Below, one piece after another: positions 7,218-15,556 of a stretch of DNA of 46,422 nucleotides. Each line of letters starts with the position of its first letter. Position 1 is the first letter of the stretch. A program made the position numbers and the translations under genes. Location of the stretch: IMG/VR virus record IMGVR_UViG_3300032462_000014, positions 1 to 46,422 of that record; one strand, 5' to 3'. The notes beneath the pieces are model-generated. The model had not been told where the DNA came from. It worked only from the letters and a program-made list of their open reading frames with translations, and made no database searches. This DNA comes from a virus.

Positions 7218-8570
7218 TTATATATCCTTTAATATTGATTCGGCTGAGTAAATACCTTGGCTCCCACTAACCGTAATACCCCTAGCAGATAAAGCATCAC
7301 CAACGAAATGAATATTAGGATATTTAGTTAAGGATAAATCTTTATAGCTGACCAAAGGTTCAGGAGAAAGATATTTGACCTCTGGCATGTATATCCCATA
7401 GTCATTCCCTAAGGTTGGGAATACTTCTTTCATATCTTCTATAAATCCCTCAATGTAAAGGGCATAGTCTCCTAAAGCATCATATAAAGGCTGGATTGAA
7501 TTAACCACATTACATTTTAAATATTCCCCTTCTGAATTTTTGGAAGGTTGGCGGTTGTTGTTGGGGGAATAAAATGAACCCATTCCTTTATTTTGGAGAG
7601 TTTTTACAGCAGTTCTGGAATACTCAAAGGGGTTTTCTATGTTTTGAATTTCCATCAATATCCCAAAATTAGTCATATTATTACGATGAGCTTCATCTTT
7701 TTTGGCATGTCCATTATAAGAATGATCCCCGTATGTTTCTTCTATGGCTATATAAGCTGCGTTGTTGTTCGTACAAAAAGTTCTTAACGAAACTCCTTTA
7801 TCTTCAAATTTTCTATATAATTTGAAATCATAACTAATATCAATTAACTTTTGGAAATGATGTTGAGGTGCCTCAAAACGGATCCCTATTTGTACTGATT
7901 TAGGTTCAGTTGGTAGGTCGTATTTTTCTGCTAATTTTTTTCCAAAGTCTATGCCGGATTTACCTACACCAAATATAAGTGTATCGTATTTTAATATCAC
8001 ATTATTGGCCCATTTCATACCTTCGGGTAAGCTCTCACTATCCATTTTTGCTGTTTTAGGATAATATACTTTATTATTTTCAAAATCAATATCCGTTACT
8101 TTAGTCTCCCATTCAAAGTGGACACCTTTTCCAACTAAATAATCATACCAGTTCTTTGCAATTTCAGATAAGTAATCTGTCCCTATATGCCAAACAGGAA
8201 ATAACCTTAAACCAAAATAAGGTTTAATGAAATCAGGTTCTGTTTCTGGGTTTGAACAATGGACTTCTTTAGGGTTAGGGTGGAATCGTTTGAAATTATT
8301 TATCACCTGATCCATCAATTCCATTGCTTTTTCTTCACCACAATATTTAGATAGTTGACCTCCTATTGAAGTATGATAAGTTAATTTACCATCACTCCAA
8401 CCTCCAGCTCCTAACATACCTTCCATTACCTCACTAGGTAACCTATCATATGGGCCTTTACCCATATCTATTATGGTTATTAGTTCCCCCGGGTAACCAT
8501 TATCTATTAATTTAGTGGCAGCATTGATTCCTGAGACTCCGGCTCCTACAATTACTATTTTTTTATCCAT
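7218..8570 (-). CDS. FAD-dependent oxidoreductase/dehydrogenase (COG2509-like)
   Basis: A 450-aa protein with an N-terminal Rossmann FAD motif IVIVGAGVSGINAA (GxGxxG, residues 9-14) and a C-terminal FAD signature NIHFVGDALSARGITVSGSQ, both typical of the uncharacterised FAD-dependent dehydrogenases grouped as COG2509. Between them are LGAGGWSDGKLTYHT and a second nucleotide-contact segment, YDTLIFGVGKSGIDFGKKLA. The full length fits an intact enzyme. It is unusual in a phage. The reaction is unknown, with a reductase acting on a host metabolite or tRNA/cofactor precursor possible. It lies alone between small unknown genes with a heptamer repeat in its leader and has no early or late motif. 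Confidence 0.85.
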   Translation of the reverse strand: MDKKIVIVGAGVSGINAATKLIDNGYPGELITIIDMGKGPYDRLPSEVMEGMLGAGGWSDGKLTYHTSIGGQLSKYCGEEKAMELMDQVINNFKRFHPNPKEVHCSNPETEPDFIKPYFGLRLFPVWHIGTDYLSEIAKNWYDYLVGKGVHFEWETKVTDIDFENNKVYYPKTAKMDSESLPEGMKWANNVILKYDTLIFGVGKSGIDFGKKLAEKYDLPTEPKSVQIGIRFEAPQHHFQKLIDISYDFKLYRKFEDKGVSLRTFCTNNNAAYIAIEETYGDHSYNGHAKKDEAHRNNMTNFGILMEIQNIENPFEYSRTAVKTLQNKGMGSFYSPNNNRQPSKNSEGEYLKCNVVNSIQPLYDALGDYALYIEGFIEDMKEVFPTLGNDYGIYMPEVKYLSPEPLVSYKDLSLTKYPNIHFVGDALSARGITVSGSQGIYSAESILKDI

Positions 8571-8594
8571 TATTTATTATTTATTATTTATTAA
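8571..8594 (-). repeat. Heptanucleotide tandem repeat in leader
   Basis: Three units of TATTTAT on the plus strand directly abut the ATG of the FAD enzyme gene. On the coding strand this gives AATAAATAATAAATAATA. No other promoter-like motif is seen between this gene and its upstream neighbour, so the repeat may be the AT-rich translation leader. Confidence 0.6.
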
Positions 8595-8632
8595 TATACG
8601 AAAAAAAAATGTGGTCTCCAAATTCTGATTTT

Positions 8633-9550
8633 TTATTTTATTATATCTGATATTATGTCTTGTAATATAGTATGAACTTCTTTACCTTTGATTAATGATT
8701 TAATTGTATATAATCCCCCTTTAATATAACTAGCACTTTTAATATATTTTATTCCATCTCCCCCGGCTTGTCCTGCCATCAATAATATTACAATGGCATA
8801 TAAAACATCAGATATATTTTTTTTATATTTTTCATTCTTAGTAAACAAACCAACTACTTTTTTTATTGGGGCCTTAAAGGCTTGTTCATTCTTATGAGTG
8901 AAATGTTCTATTTTTTTAGCGGCCTCTTCCCCCTTTCCAAAATTATGTTTAGCAAATTGGTTTTTAGCAAACTTAGACAGCATATGGGCTACCGTGTTAG
9001 ATAGAAGAATATAACCTAAAATTCCTATTAAAGATTCATTAAGATCTTTTTTACCTTCTAATTCTTTTTTGATAGCATCCGCTAATTCATCTCCTAAGTC
9101 AGCAAATTCATCTCCTAAGTCAGCAAATTCATTTTCTCTTTCGAATTGTAGGGGTTGAATTCCATTTATGTTCGAAGGGGTGTGTTTCATATTTTTAACA
9201 CTTAGGGAACCCCCCTCAAGGTTAGAAAACATTTCATGTAAACATTTTTTAATTTTATTTTTTTCAAAATCTTTATATGAAGATAAATTTAAATCTCTAT
9301 TTTCTAAAACTTTTTTATTTTTCCCTCCTACATCAAGTAAACCTCTAGAATATAAATATCGTGCTTCATCTATCATTTTTAGATACTCATATTTAGACAT
9401 ATGACCTTTATATGAGGTTAACGGTAAATTAGCGCCTATATAACGCTTAAGTGTAGGGGTCAATATTATGGGTGAAATCAGATTTTCATTTAAAGAAATC
9501 GCATACTTTTTAATGGAGCAGGGACCACATTTATGATTATTATTGCACAT
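8633..9550 (-). CDS. Hypothetical, possibly virion-associated protein
   Basis: A 305-aa protein of no recognised family. The N-terminus carries cysteines at 2, 8 and 11 (MCNNNHKCGPCSIKK), which could bind metal. A middle acidic stretch contains the 7-aa unit ADLGDEF repeated in tandem. The C-terminal half has two hydrophobic helices (ESLIGILGYILLSNTVAHML and VLYAIVILLMAGQAGGDG) separated by a basic region, so it may contact membrane or be an internal head protein. It is tightly linked (1 nt) to the gene upstream and belongs to the block of capsid-neighbour proteins preceding the fusion enzyme. Confidence 0.7.
   Translation of the reverse strand: MCNNNHKCGPCSIKKYAISLNENLISPIILTPTLKRYIGANLPLTSYKGHMSKYEYLKMIDEARYLYSRGLLDVGGKNKKVLENRDLNLSSYKDFEKNKIKKCLHEMFSNLEGGSLSVKNMKHTPSNINGIQPLQFERENEFADLGDEFADLGDELADAIKKELEGKKDLNESLIGILGYILLSNTVAHMLSKFAKNQFAKHNFGKGEEAAKKIEHFTHKNEQAFKAPIKKVVGLFTKNEKYKKNISDVLYAIVILLMAGQAGGDGIKYIKSASYIKGGLYTIKSLIKGKEVHTILQDIISDIIK
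9081..9122 (-). repeat. 21-bp in-frame tandem repeat
   Basis: Two adjoining 21-bp units (9081-9101 and 9102-9122, one mismatch) plus part of a third encode (L/E)ADLGDE-type units. Confidence 0.85.
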
Positions 9551-9551
9551 A

Positions 9552-10649
9552 TTATTTCATTATTTCTTTATAGGTCAATTCTATCTTATTTCCTGATAAA
9601 TCTCCTTTAGGGTACACCTGCTTTTTAGGAACTACTGTAGCTCTTAAACCTCCAGTAATATTCCTTGTAGAATCATGTCTTATATTTAATAATGGTTCCA
9701 AATCATACTCTTCTATATCTACCATATTTTCTAACACTTTGGAAACCTCAACATATATTGTATCTCCTTTTAGGGTGAAATCTTGAGGTGAATAGGTTTT
9801 ATATATAACTACAGAATTATCTGACCCGAATATTATTAATTCTTCTTCAGATTCAGGTAAATCCAATACTATTACTCCTGAAACTTTGCTTTTTGTTTCT
9901 TTATTATACATAGTATATATTCCTTTCTTTTTATTCCCTAACTTATCTAGGAAAGGTTTGAAAGTTAATTGTGGGGCAAATCCTCCATTTTGGATTTTGG
10001 TGAATAATGCATTTACTAATTCTCTATATCTAGAGTCTGAACTTTCCCAGAAACCTGCATTGTCTTTTTTTATTGATATAGGATAATCTTTTTTACCTTT
10101 TAATATTATATCTGCTTTTTTACCTCCTTGAGTATCATAACCCACACTTTCTACTTTATTGATATTTTTAACAGTATAAGTTTTATTTTCCCCTTTAAAT
10201 TTTATAGTTTTAGGACCATCCTCTAAATATTTATTTAATTCATCTACTATGATGTCTTCATTTCCTGTACCCGCAGAAGATCTGCCTTGAGAGTTATCAG
10301 GTTTAACTACAAAAGTAACGGTTTTATATTTTATGGCTCCTGTTGAAGATCCTGGGGCGTTAGGGTCAAAGTTAAAATCTTTTAATTTAGAGATTTTTTC
10401 AATATAATCAAACCTTTCGGTTCTGGGAACTAATATTTTATATTTCTTAGAAGAAATTTTAGCGAAATTTTCATCCCCAAACCCAATTTTTGATTTTAGA
10501 ATTTGTATAGCATTATACATATCATCTTCTTTTAACATACCTTCTATTAATGAATTAAATAAGTTAATGTCTTCAGGGGATGAGGGGTCTAAATATCCTT
10601 TGGGGAATTTATAACCGTACTTTCGTATTAGTTTTTCTATTATTTCCAT
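9552..10649 (-). CDS. Hypothetical protein with PD-(D/E)XK-like nuclease signature
   Basis: A 365-aa protein. Near residues 175-200 it has GGKKADIILKGKKDYPISIKK, an Asp followed after a beta-hairpin by a S-I-K-K strand, the arrangement of the D...(D/E)xK metal site of restriction-like nucleases. FWESSDSRYRELVNALF follows. N-terminal to it is GNEDIIVDELNKYL, which could supply the upstream acidic residue. I do not know a characterised member. An endonuclease in virions or near the capsid genes would be unexpected. It overlaps its upstream gene by 1 nt and is clearly in one operon with it. The nuclease call is motif-based only. Confidence 0.7.
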   Translation of the reverse strand: MEIIEKLIRKYGYKFPKGYLDPSSPEDINLFNSLIEGMLKEDDMYNAIQILKSKIGFGDENFAKISSKKYKILVPRTERFDYIEKISKLKDFNFDPNAPGSSTGAIKYKTVTFVVKPDNSQGRSSAGTGNEDIIVDELNKYLEDGPKTIKFKGENKTYTVKNINKVESVGYDTQGGKKADIILKGKKDYPISIKKDNAGFWESSDSRYRELVNALFTKIQNGGFAPQLTFKPFLDKLGNKKKGIYTMYNKETKSKVSGVIVLDLPESEEELIIFGSDNSVVIYKTYSPQDFTLKGDTIYVEVSKVLENMVDIEEYDLEPLLNIRHDSTRNITGGLRATVVPKKQVYPKGDLSGNKIELTYKEIMK

Positions 10650-11488
10650 TAAAACCGCATTCCATCAATAATATTTTCTATTTGATCTTTTAGATCTTCC
10701 ATATAAGAAATTATATCTGATTTTTGATCTCCAGCCAAAGCATAGGCGCCTCTTCTGGCGTTTTTGATTTCGTAATCTAACTTAGCTACGGAAGATGTAA
10801 AACCCAATAATCCCAAATCTTCAAAATATTCTTCTTTCCAACCATCATTTGAATATGATTCCTCTTCAAAGTTATCATCAGGTCCTTGTCCTTTATAGAC
10901 TTCTAATATTAGTTTTTTTAGTTTAGATTTTTTCATTTTTGTTTCTTGTATTTCTTCGGGTTCAATATCAAAGTTATCATCAGGTCCTTGTCCCTTATAG
11001 ACTTCTAATATTAGTTTTTTTAGTTTAGATTTTTTCATTTTTGTTTCTTGTATTTCTTCGGGTTCAATATCATCGATTTCTACATCTTCTGTTTCTTCAG
11101 GTTCATCTAAAGGTTCAGTTTCTTCTTTTGCCCCATATCTTAATATTCGGGAGATGGCTTCTACCGCTCTATGCTCCTCTGGTAGATTTAATAAATAATA
11201 TTTTTTACCTTCTATTTGAGCTATCCAACTTCTACCATTATATACTAAGTAAAAACTTTGATCGTTTTTTAGATTAATTCTAAATGTAGTAGGTTTTGGA
11301 GAAACCCAGTCTATAGAATCTAGAAAGCTATTAAAATCTAAAGATAACAAATCTACAATTATCTTTTTTAATTCTGGGAATTTAGTTATTTCATCATATT
11401 CTATAGAACTGTCATCTACCTTTTTTATATCTTTTAAGATAGTAGGGATTATAGATTTGACTTTAGATTTTAATTCTTCCTTGTTCAT
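10649..11488 (-). CDS. Hypothetical protein with 34-aa tandem duplication
   Basis: A 279-aa acidic protein. Residues 1-120 form a compact-looking domain (FRINLKNDQSFYLVYNGRSW, IEGKKYYLLNLPEEHRA). This is followed by a glutamate-rich linker, then two copies of a 34-aa unit with IEPEEIQETKMKKSKLKKL and a GQGPDDNF tail. The unit contains the same KKSxLKxLIxE peptide found at the N-termini of several neighbouring proteins. The final 70 residues are helical. Unknown function; location suggests a head-associated or packaged protein. Confidence 0.75.
   Translation of the reverse strand: MNKEELKSKVKSIIPTILKDIKKVDDSSIEYDEITKFPELKKIIVDLLSLDFNSFLDSIDWVSPKPTTFRINLKNDQSFYLVYNGRSWIAQIEGKKYYLLNLPEEHRAVEAISRILRYGAKEETEPLDEPEETEDVEIDDIEPEEIQETKMKKSKLKKLILEVYKGQGPDDNFDIEPEEIQETKMKKSKLKKLILEVYKGQGPDDNFEEESYSNDGWKEEYFEDLGLLGFTSSVAKLDYEIKNARRGAYALAGDQKSDIISYMEDLKDQIENIIDGMRF
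10868..11071 (-). repeat. 102-bp in-frame tandem duplication
   Basis: Copies at 10868-10969 and 10970-11071 differ, by eye, at one position (GTCCTTT/GTCCCTT). The period is 34 codons, so the frame is preserved. Confidence 0.92.
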
Positions 11489-11489
11489 T

Positions 11490-11696
11490 TTATTGTAATA
11501 AATCGGTTAGAGACCCTATTAGGAGATCTATTTGATTATTTATTTTAGGAGTAGAAAATTTTTCAGATTTGAAGTTTTGTAACCTTATAATCGTTCTATT
11601 TACTTCCTCCTTCATTTCCTTTTTAGGGGAGTCTCTTTTTTCATGTTGGGGGTTCAGAGATTCTCTAATTATATTTTTTAATTCGGATTTTTTTAT
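11490..11696 (-). CDS. Small basic protein with probable ATA start
   Basis: A 68-aa reading frame: start (ATA) then KKSELKNIIRESLNPQ, ending LIGSLTDLLQ. It fills the gap between two genes and stops 1 nt before the next ATG. The frame has the same KKSxLKxIIxE N-terminal peptide that follows Met in neighbouring proteins, but the codon in the Met position is ATA. That ATA overlaps the TAA stop of the upstream gene as ATAA, the exact geometry of the common ATGA overlap, so coupled initiation at ATA is likely. The alternative is an internal ATG at about codon 28, which would discard the conserved peptide. Function unknown. Confidence 0.6.
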   Translation of the reverse strand: MKKSELKNIIRESLNPQHEKRDSPKKEMKEEVNRTIIRLQNFKSEKFSTPKINNQIDLLIGSLTDLLQ

Positions 11697-11848
11697 TTGT
11701 GGTTTCTTTTAAAATCAGCAGATAGTTGCTTTATTTTAGTAGCAGCAGCTCTACACCTTTGTTTTGCAACCGCTGTTGATTTTTCTATTTCTGTTTCTAT
11801 TAATATGATTTGTTCTTTAATTCCTTCTAATAATTCTTTAGTTTCCAT
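11693..11848 (-). CDS. Small basic protein, histone-like tail pattern
   Basis: A 51-aa gene that starts METKELLEGIKEQI and ends KQLSADFKRNHK. The second half, VAKQRCRAAATKIKQLSADF, resembles the small basic proteins with an RxRxATxKxxxLxxxF pattern that occur widely in marine T4-like phages next to structural genes. They are suspected to bind DNA or be packaged, but I know of no proof. It is placed between the acidic 192-aa gene (25 nt) and the ATA-start gene (ATAA overlap). Confidence 0.7.
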   Translation of the reverse strand: METKELLEGIKEQIILIETEIEKSTAVAKQRCRAAATKIKQLSADFKRNHK

Positions 11849-11873
11849 AATTGTTTTTTATTTTTATAATTGT

Positions 11874-12452
11874 TTATTTTATTATTCCTGCTATTACTTG
11901 CATTCTTCTTTTGAAGTCAGATTCTTGCAGTCTTTCGGATTCGGTGATTTCTCTATTTCTTCTCCTTTCCCTCTCTTTAGCAAAGTCTTCATTTGGATAT
12001 TCTGTATTTATAAAGGGGGTTGATTTATTTAATTCATTATCATAAGGGGTATCATCTATATTCAAATTGTCTCTAGGAGATCCTACTTCTTTTACAACAT
12101 GCTGTCTGGTGAAAAAGGTTAATGAGTTACCTATTTGTTTAGTTAACTTGTCATCTCCTAATTGCCTAGCTCCTTCTAAAGCGGCTTCTAGATTGTTTTG
12201 TATATCACCTGATATTCCAGAAAGTTCTGTTTCCGCATCTTGGTATATGTGCATTTTGTCACCCCCTCCTTCTAAATCGTAAAAATTCTCTAAATCTTCG
12301 ATTTCTTCATCATCCTTGATTTCTTCATCTTCAACTTCTTCTTCCTCTTCCTCTTTATCCTTTTTCTTAGTTTCCATAAGTTTAGAATAAAAAGCTTCCT
12401 TAAGGTATGGGGGTTTAACTGGTAATTTTTTTACTGTTTTTTTCATTTTCAA
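11874..12452 (-). CDS. Acidic hypothetical protein
   Basis: A 192-aa protein with a basic N-terminus (MKMKKTVKKLPVKPP), a very acidic run rich in E and D at residues 30-60, and a basic arginine-rich C-terminal helix (AKERERRRNREITESER, then FKRRMQVIAGIIK). No family recognised. The charge layout and location beside KKSxLKxLI proteins suggest a core or head-internal protein. A late-type motif is immediately upstream. Confidence 0.7.
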   Translation of the reverse strand: MKMKKTVKKLPVKPPYLKEAFYSKLMETKKKDKEEEEEEVEDEEIKDDEEIEDLENFYDLEGGGDKMHIYQDAETELSGISGDIQNNLEAALEGARQLGDDKLTKQIGNSLTFFTRQHVVKEVGSPRDNLNIDDTPYDNELNKSTPFINTEYPNEDFAKERERRRNREITESERLQESDFKRRMQVIAGIIK

Positions 12453-12457
12453 TTTCG

Positions 12458-12473
12458 TTTATTATAAATATTA
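12458..12473 (-). promoter_or_regulatory. Late-promoter-type motif
   Basis: The coding strand reads TAATATTTATAATAAA, ending about 5 nt upstream of the CGAAATTGAAA leader of the acidic 192-aa gene. Confidence 0.55.
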
Positions 12474-12483
12474 AATCCTACGT

Positions 12484-12783
12484 TTAAGATACATCCATCT
12501 CATCTTCATCGGCTTCAAACCCTTTAGATCTTAAAGAATTTATAATTTCTTCAGAGTTGTATTTGTCCCCTACTCCCCCTTCAACCTCAATCCCTATCCT
12601 TTTTAGGAAAGCATTCGTTTCGTCTTTGTTTAAAGTTTTTCTTTCTCCGTTTTTTAGGTAAAAGTATGCTTTATAAAAACGTGACCCTGGATAAGTATAA
12701 GATATCAAGATTCTTTTGATTTTTATAGCATCCCTTAGAGATAATTCTTCCTTTATTAATTTTTTTAGTTCAAATTTTTTCAT
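12484..12783 (-). CDS. Small hypothetical protein with KKxxLKKLIKEE N-terminus
   Basis: A 99-aa protein starting MKKFELKKLIKEELSLRD, the peptide shared with neighbours. The middle has YKAYFYLKNGERKTLNKDE, a likely beta-hairpin, and the C-terminus is acidic. Its ATG overlaps the stop of the zinc-ribbon gene by 4 nt (ATGA). No known family; probably a structural or packaged accessory protein. Confidence 0.72.
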   Translation of the reverse strand: MKKFELKKLIKEELSLRDAIKIKRILISYTYPGSRFYKAYFYLKNGERKTLNKDETNAFLKRIGIEVEGGVGDKYNSEEIINSLRSKGFEADEDEMDVS

Positions 12784-13340
12784 TTTTTTAATTTTTCTAA
12801 GTTTTCTATAGTTTTGTTAAGACTATCTAATATTTTTTCTTTATCTACCCCACCAATCCAATTTTCTAAATCTCCATTTTCGGAGATGAAGGAATTGGAA
12901 GTTTCATTTATTTGTTCTAAAACCCAATTTTTATATCCTTTAATAAAACCTTCTAAATCAGCATTATGGATATTTTTTTCATATTGAACATATAGACCTG
13001 CCTTTTTTAAGTCATGTTCAAAATCAATAACACAGTCAAAACACATTTTATGTACTTTATAATAATCAGGGTCGAACCTCTTTTTCATCAGGTTAGTACA
13101 GTTAGGGCAAAATAAAGGTGGAATATTTAAGGCCCTTGCCTTATCTAATTTAGTTATGTTTTGTTTTATTCCTTCTTTTATAGTCCATTTCCTTCCATCT
13201 TCTTCCCAAATGTCTCCTTCAGAATAGAATTCTTTTGGTTTACTGTATCCTGAACTTGATCCTGTTTTCTCTTCAGATTTACCTTGGATGAGATTTCTCA
13301 TCCTTTGAACTTCCTTTTTATTAAATTCTTTTTTTAACAT
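12780..13340 (-). CDS. Zinc-ribbon protein
   Basis: A 186-aa protein with a four-cysteine zinc site: CPNC (C78, C81) and CFDC (C100, C103), separated by a basic/aromatic loop FDPDYYKVHKM. Before it is EDGRKWTIKEGIKQNITKLD, and after it a long helix. Proteins of this layout occur in marine T4-like phages as hypothetical proteins. A nucleic-acid-binding role is possible but not shown. It overlaps the fusion gene upstream by 1 nt and the 99-aa gene by 4 nt. Confidence 0.8.
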   Translation of the reverse strand: MLKKEFNKKEVQRMRNLIQGKSEEKTGSSSGYSKPKEFYSEGDIWEEDGRKWTIKEGIKQNITKLDKARALNIPPLFCPNCTNLMKKRFDPDYYKVHKMCFDCVIDFEHDLKKAGLYVQYEKNIHNADLEGFIKGYKNWVLEQINETSNSFISENGDLENWIGGVDKEKILDSLNKTIENLEKLKK

Positions 13341-15556
13341 TATAATCCTAATTCTTTTAATTCCTTAATAGTTTGGGTCGTTGATTTAAATAATATACCA
13401 ATACCCCCGGCCTTATTCCAATTTATTATGGTTTCCTCCCTATCATCGATTAATATATCATTGGAGGTTAATTTAGGTTTTATTAAATGTTTTTCCTTAG
13501 CAGGTTTCATATTCATTTTAGGTTTTGAAGGGAAAAGACCTTTGTTAACCCATATATCTAACCAAGCTTTTTTACCTTCTACTGATTGTTCTTTGATAGA
13601 AGGAGCAGTAAGAAGTTCATAATTATATTTAGATACAAACTTAATTAATTTTTTAGCTTCAGGCAGGGGAGGAATTCCTTTCCAGAACACCATTTTATTA
13701 GGACCTTCATCTATAAAATCCCAAAAAGCTTTAACCCCAAATTCATCTCTATAATCCCCAGGACTTATACCTTGAGATAATTCAGTAAATCTTCCATCAA
13801 AATCTGCTATTACCCCATCCATATCAACATATATCATAGGGTTATCCAATTTAAAAGATTCAAATAAAGGCAAAGATAAAGATTTAGATCTAGTTCTCCA
13901 TTTGGAAAGTATTTTATCCTTTTGCAAAGAAGTGAGTTCTTGGTCTTCTAGATAAGCATCAATAACATCCTTCATTGGTTTTTTTGATTTTTTAGCTTGA
14001 GTATACATCCCATATAACATAGCATCTATCTCTGTAGGTAAAGTGAAATATTTCCAATATGGATTTTTTCCTGTTTCTATTTTATCTCTAAGATCATTGT
14101 CTTTGTCTAAGTCAAAATCTTTGGATGGGGTTTTATTAAGACCATCCTGAGTAAGATGTTCTATTTCATGTCTAAGTATGTCAGAGACTGCATAGGATAC
14201 TTTTTCCCATATTTGGGGGAAATCTTCTTTGGGGACTTTAAAAATAAGTTGGATTTTGGCAGGTTTTGAAGCAAATGATCCACCTTCATCATAAAATTCA
14301 TATGATTTAGTATTTAGGGATGCTTCTAGATTGAATTTTAACCCTGATTCTTCAACTTTAAATTTTAGTTTAGAAAGTTGATTACCTTCTTCAACATCAT
14401 ACTTCCAACCTTTAATTACCTGGTTAGTAAGTTTGGTTACTAGACTATCATATTTACCTTCCTTTAAGTTTATTACTTCGTGGAAAAAAGATATTGCTTT
14501 TTCATTCAAACCAAATATGTCTTTTGATTCCTTTACATCCCAATTCTTATTAACGGTTTCTAAATCTCCTTTTTCCGTTTGAGATAACAGTTCATCATAG
14601 GAAATAGATTCATTTAAACTATCAGTCCAATTTCTAAAATTCATATTTCCATTTAAATATGCTTCTTTTTCTAATTCCACTAAACCCTCATCTTCGTTAG
14701 TGTTGGTTGTTTGTATATTACCTAATCGGTTTTCTAAATCTTGCAAATAATGAATAATCTCATGGGAATAAGATCTAATTAAATCTTTAGGATGTCTTCC
14801 TTCAGTATATAAAACTATAGTTTGATTTGTAGGATCATAATAAGCAGTTTTTCCAAAGAAATCTTTTGCGTTTTTTACATCTCCATGTTTGAATATAACT
14901 TTAGGGAGGGTTTTGATTTCTGGATGTTTATTTAAGAACCATTTAGTGAGGGATTTTATTTGGGATTTATAGTCTATCTCTTTAGAGTAAGTAGCATCCT
15001 CGTTTAGTTCCTCTAGGGTTTTGTTATCTAGAATATTAAATATTTCTTCCTTTTCATTCTCAGATAATTCGCTAGGTAAATATTTTGAAAATTCTTCAAT
15101 ACCTTGTTTTAATGCCTTTCTAGCATTTGATCCGCTCATACTTCCATCTGGGGTTGATATTATCTTGAGAACCATATTAGGGTATTTTGAATCTATATTT
15201 TTGGTTCTCTGTTTAATATCCAATTCGTCATCTTCCCTACCCTCTCTACTCCCTATAACAAAATATATTAGGCCTTGGGGGTTGTTTTTTGCTAGTCTTA
15301 ATATTTCCCCTATAGGGGCATGGGCGGGGATAAGTTTTACTTTAGAAGGGAGATATTTTAAATATATTTCCCATATTTTTATAGATAATTCTTGAGATAT
15401 ACCACCCCTTTCTCCACCCCCAACATAAATTATAAACTCACCAACGTTTGGGAGTGCTTCTAATGCTTTTTTAACTACAGAAAGATGGCCTGCGGTTGGA
15501 GGTTTGAAGGACCCTCCAAAAACTGCTGTAGGGTTCTTTTGAGTTGGTGAAGTCAT
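13340..15556 (-). CDS. Four-part fusion: nucleotidyltransferase, two HExxH metallopeptidase-like regions, HAD phosphatase
   Basis: A 738-aa protein joining several modules. Residues 10-150: cytidylyltransferase-like fold with GGSFKPPTAGH (H24) and the closing SGSNARKAL motif, as in NMN/PPAT-type enzymes. Residues 215-300: zinc-peptidase-like HEIIH (265-269) with a later Glu-rich LVELEKEAY. Residues 355-525: a second HEIEH (463-467), with PTEIDAMLYG providing a likely third ligand. Residues 573-738: HAD hydrolase with IYVDMDGVIADFDG (D578, D580) and a C-terminal DILIDDREETI (motif IV). The modules are linked in one intact frame. It follows a kinase gene with ATGA overlap. The order suggests nucleotide end-processing combined with protein processing, but substrates are unknown. 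Confidence 0.85.
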   Translation of the reverse strand: MTSPTQKNPTAVFGGSFKPPTAGHLSVVKKALEALPNVGEFIIYVGGGERGGISQELSIKIWEIYLKYLPSKVKLIPAHAPIGEILRLAKNNPQGLIYFVIGSREGREDDELDIKQRTKNIDSKYPNMVLKIISTPDGSMSGSNARKALKQGIEEFSKYLPSELSENEKEEIFNILDNKTLEELNEDATYSKEIDYKSQIKSLTKWFLNKHPEIKTLPKVIFKHGDVKNAKDFFGKTAYYDPTNQTIVLYTEGRHPKDLIRSYSHEIIHYLQDLENRLGNIQTTNTNEDEGLVELEKEAYLNGNMNFRNWTDSLNESISYDELLSQTEKGDLETVNKNWDVKESKDIFGLNEKAISFFHEVINLKEGKYDSLVTKLTNQVIKGWKYDVEEGNQLSKLKFKVEESGLKFNLEASLNTKSYEFYDEGGSFASKPAKIQLIFKVPKEDFPQIWEKVSYAVSDILRHEIEHLTQDGLNKTPSKDFDLDKDNDLRDKIETGKNPYWKYFTLPTEIDAMLYGMYTQAKKSKKPMKDVIDAYLEDQELTSLQKDKILSKWRTRSKSLSLPLFESFKLDNPMIYVDMDGVIADFDGRFTELSQGISPGDYRDEFGVKAFWDFIDEGPNKMVFWKGIPPLPEAKKLIKFVSKYNYELLTAPSIKEQSVEGKKAWLDIWVNKGLFPSKPKMNMKPAKEKHLIKPKLTSNDILIDDREETIINWNKAGGIGILFKSTTQTIKELKELGL

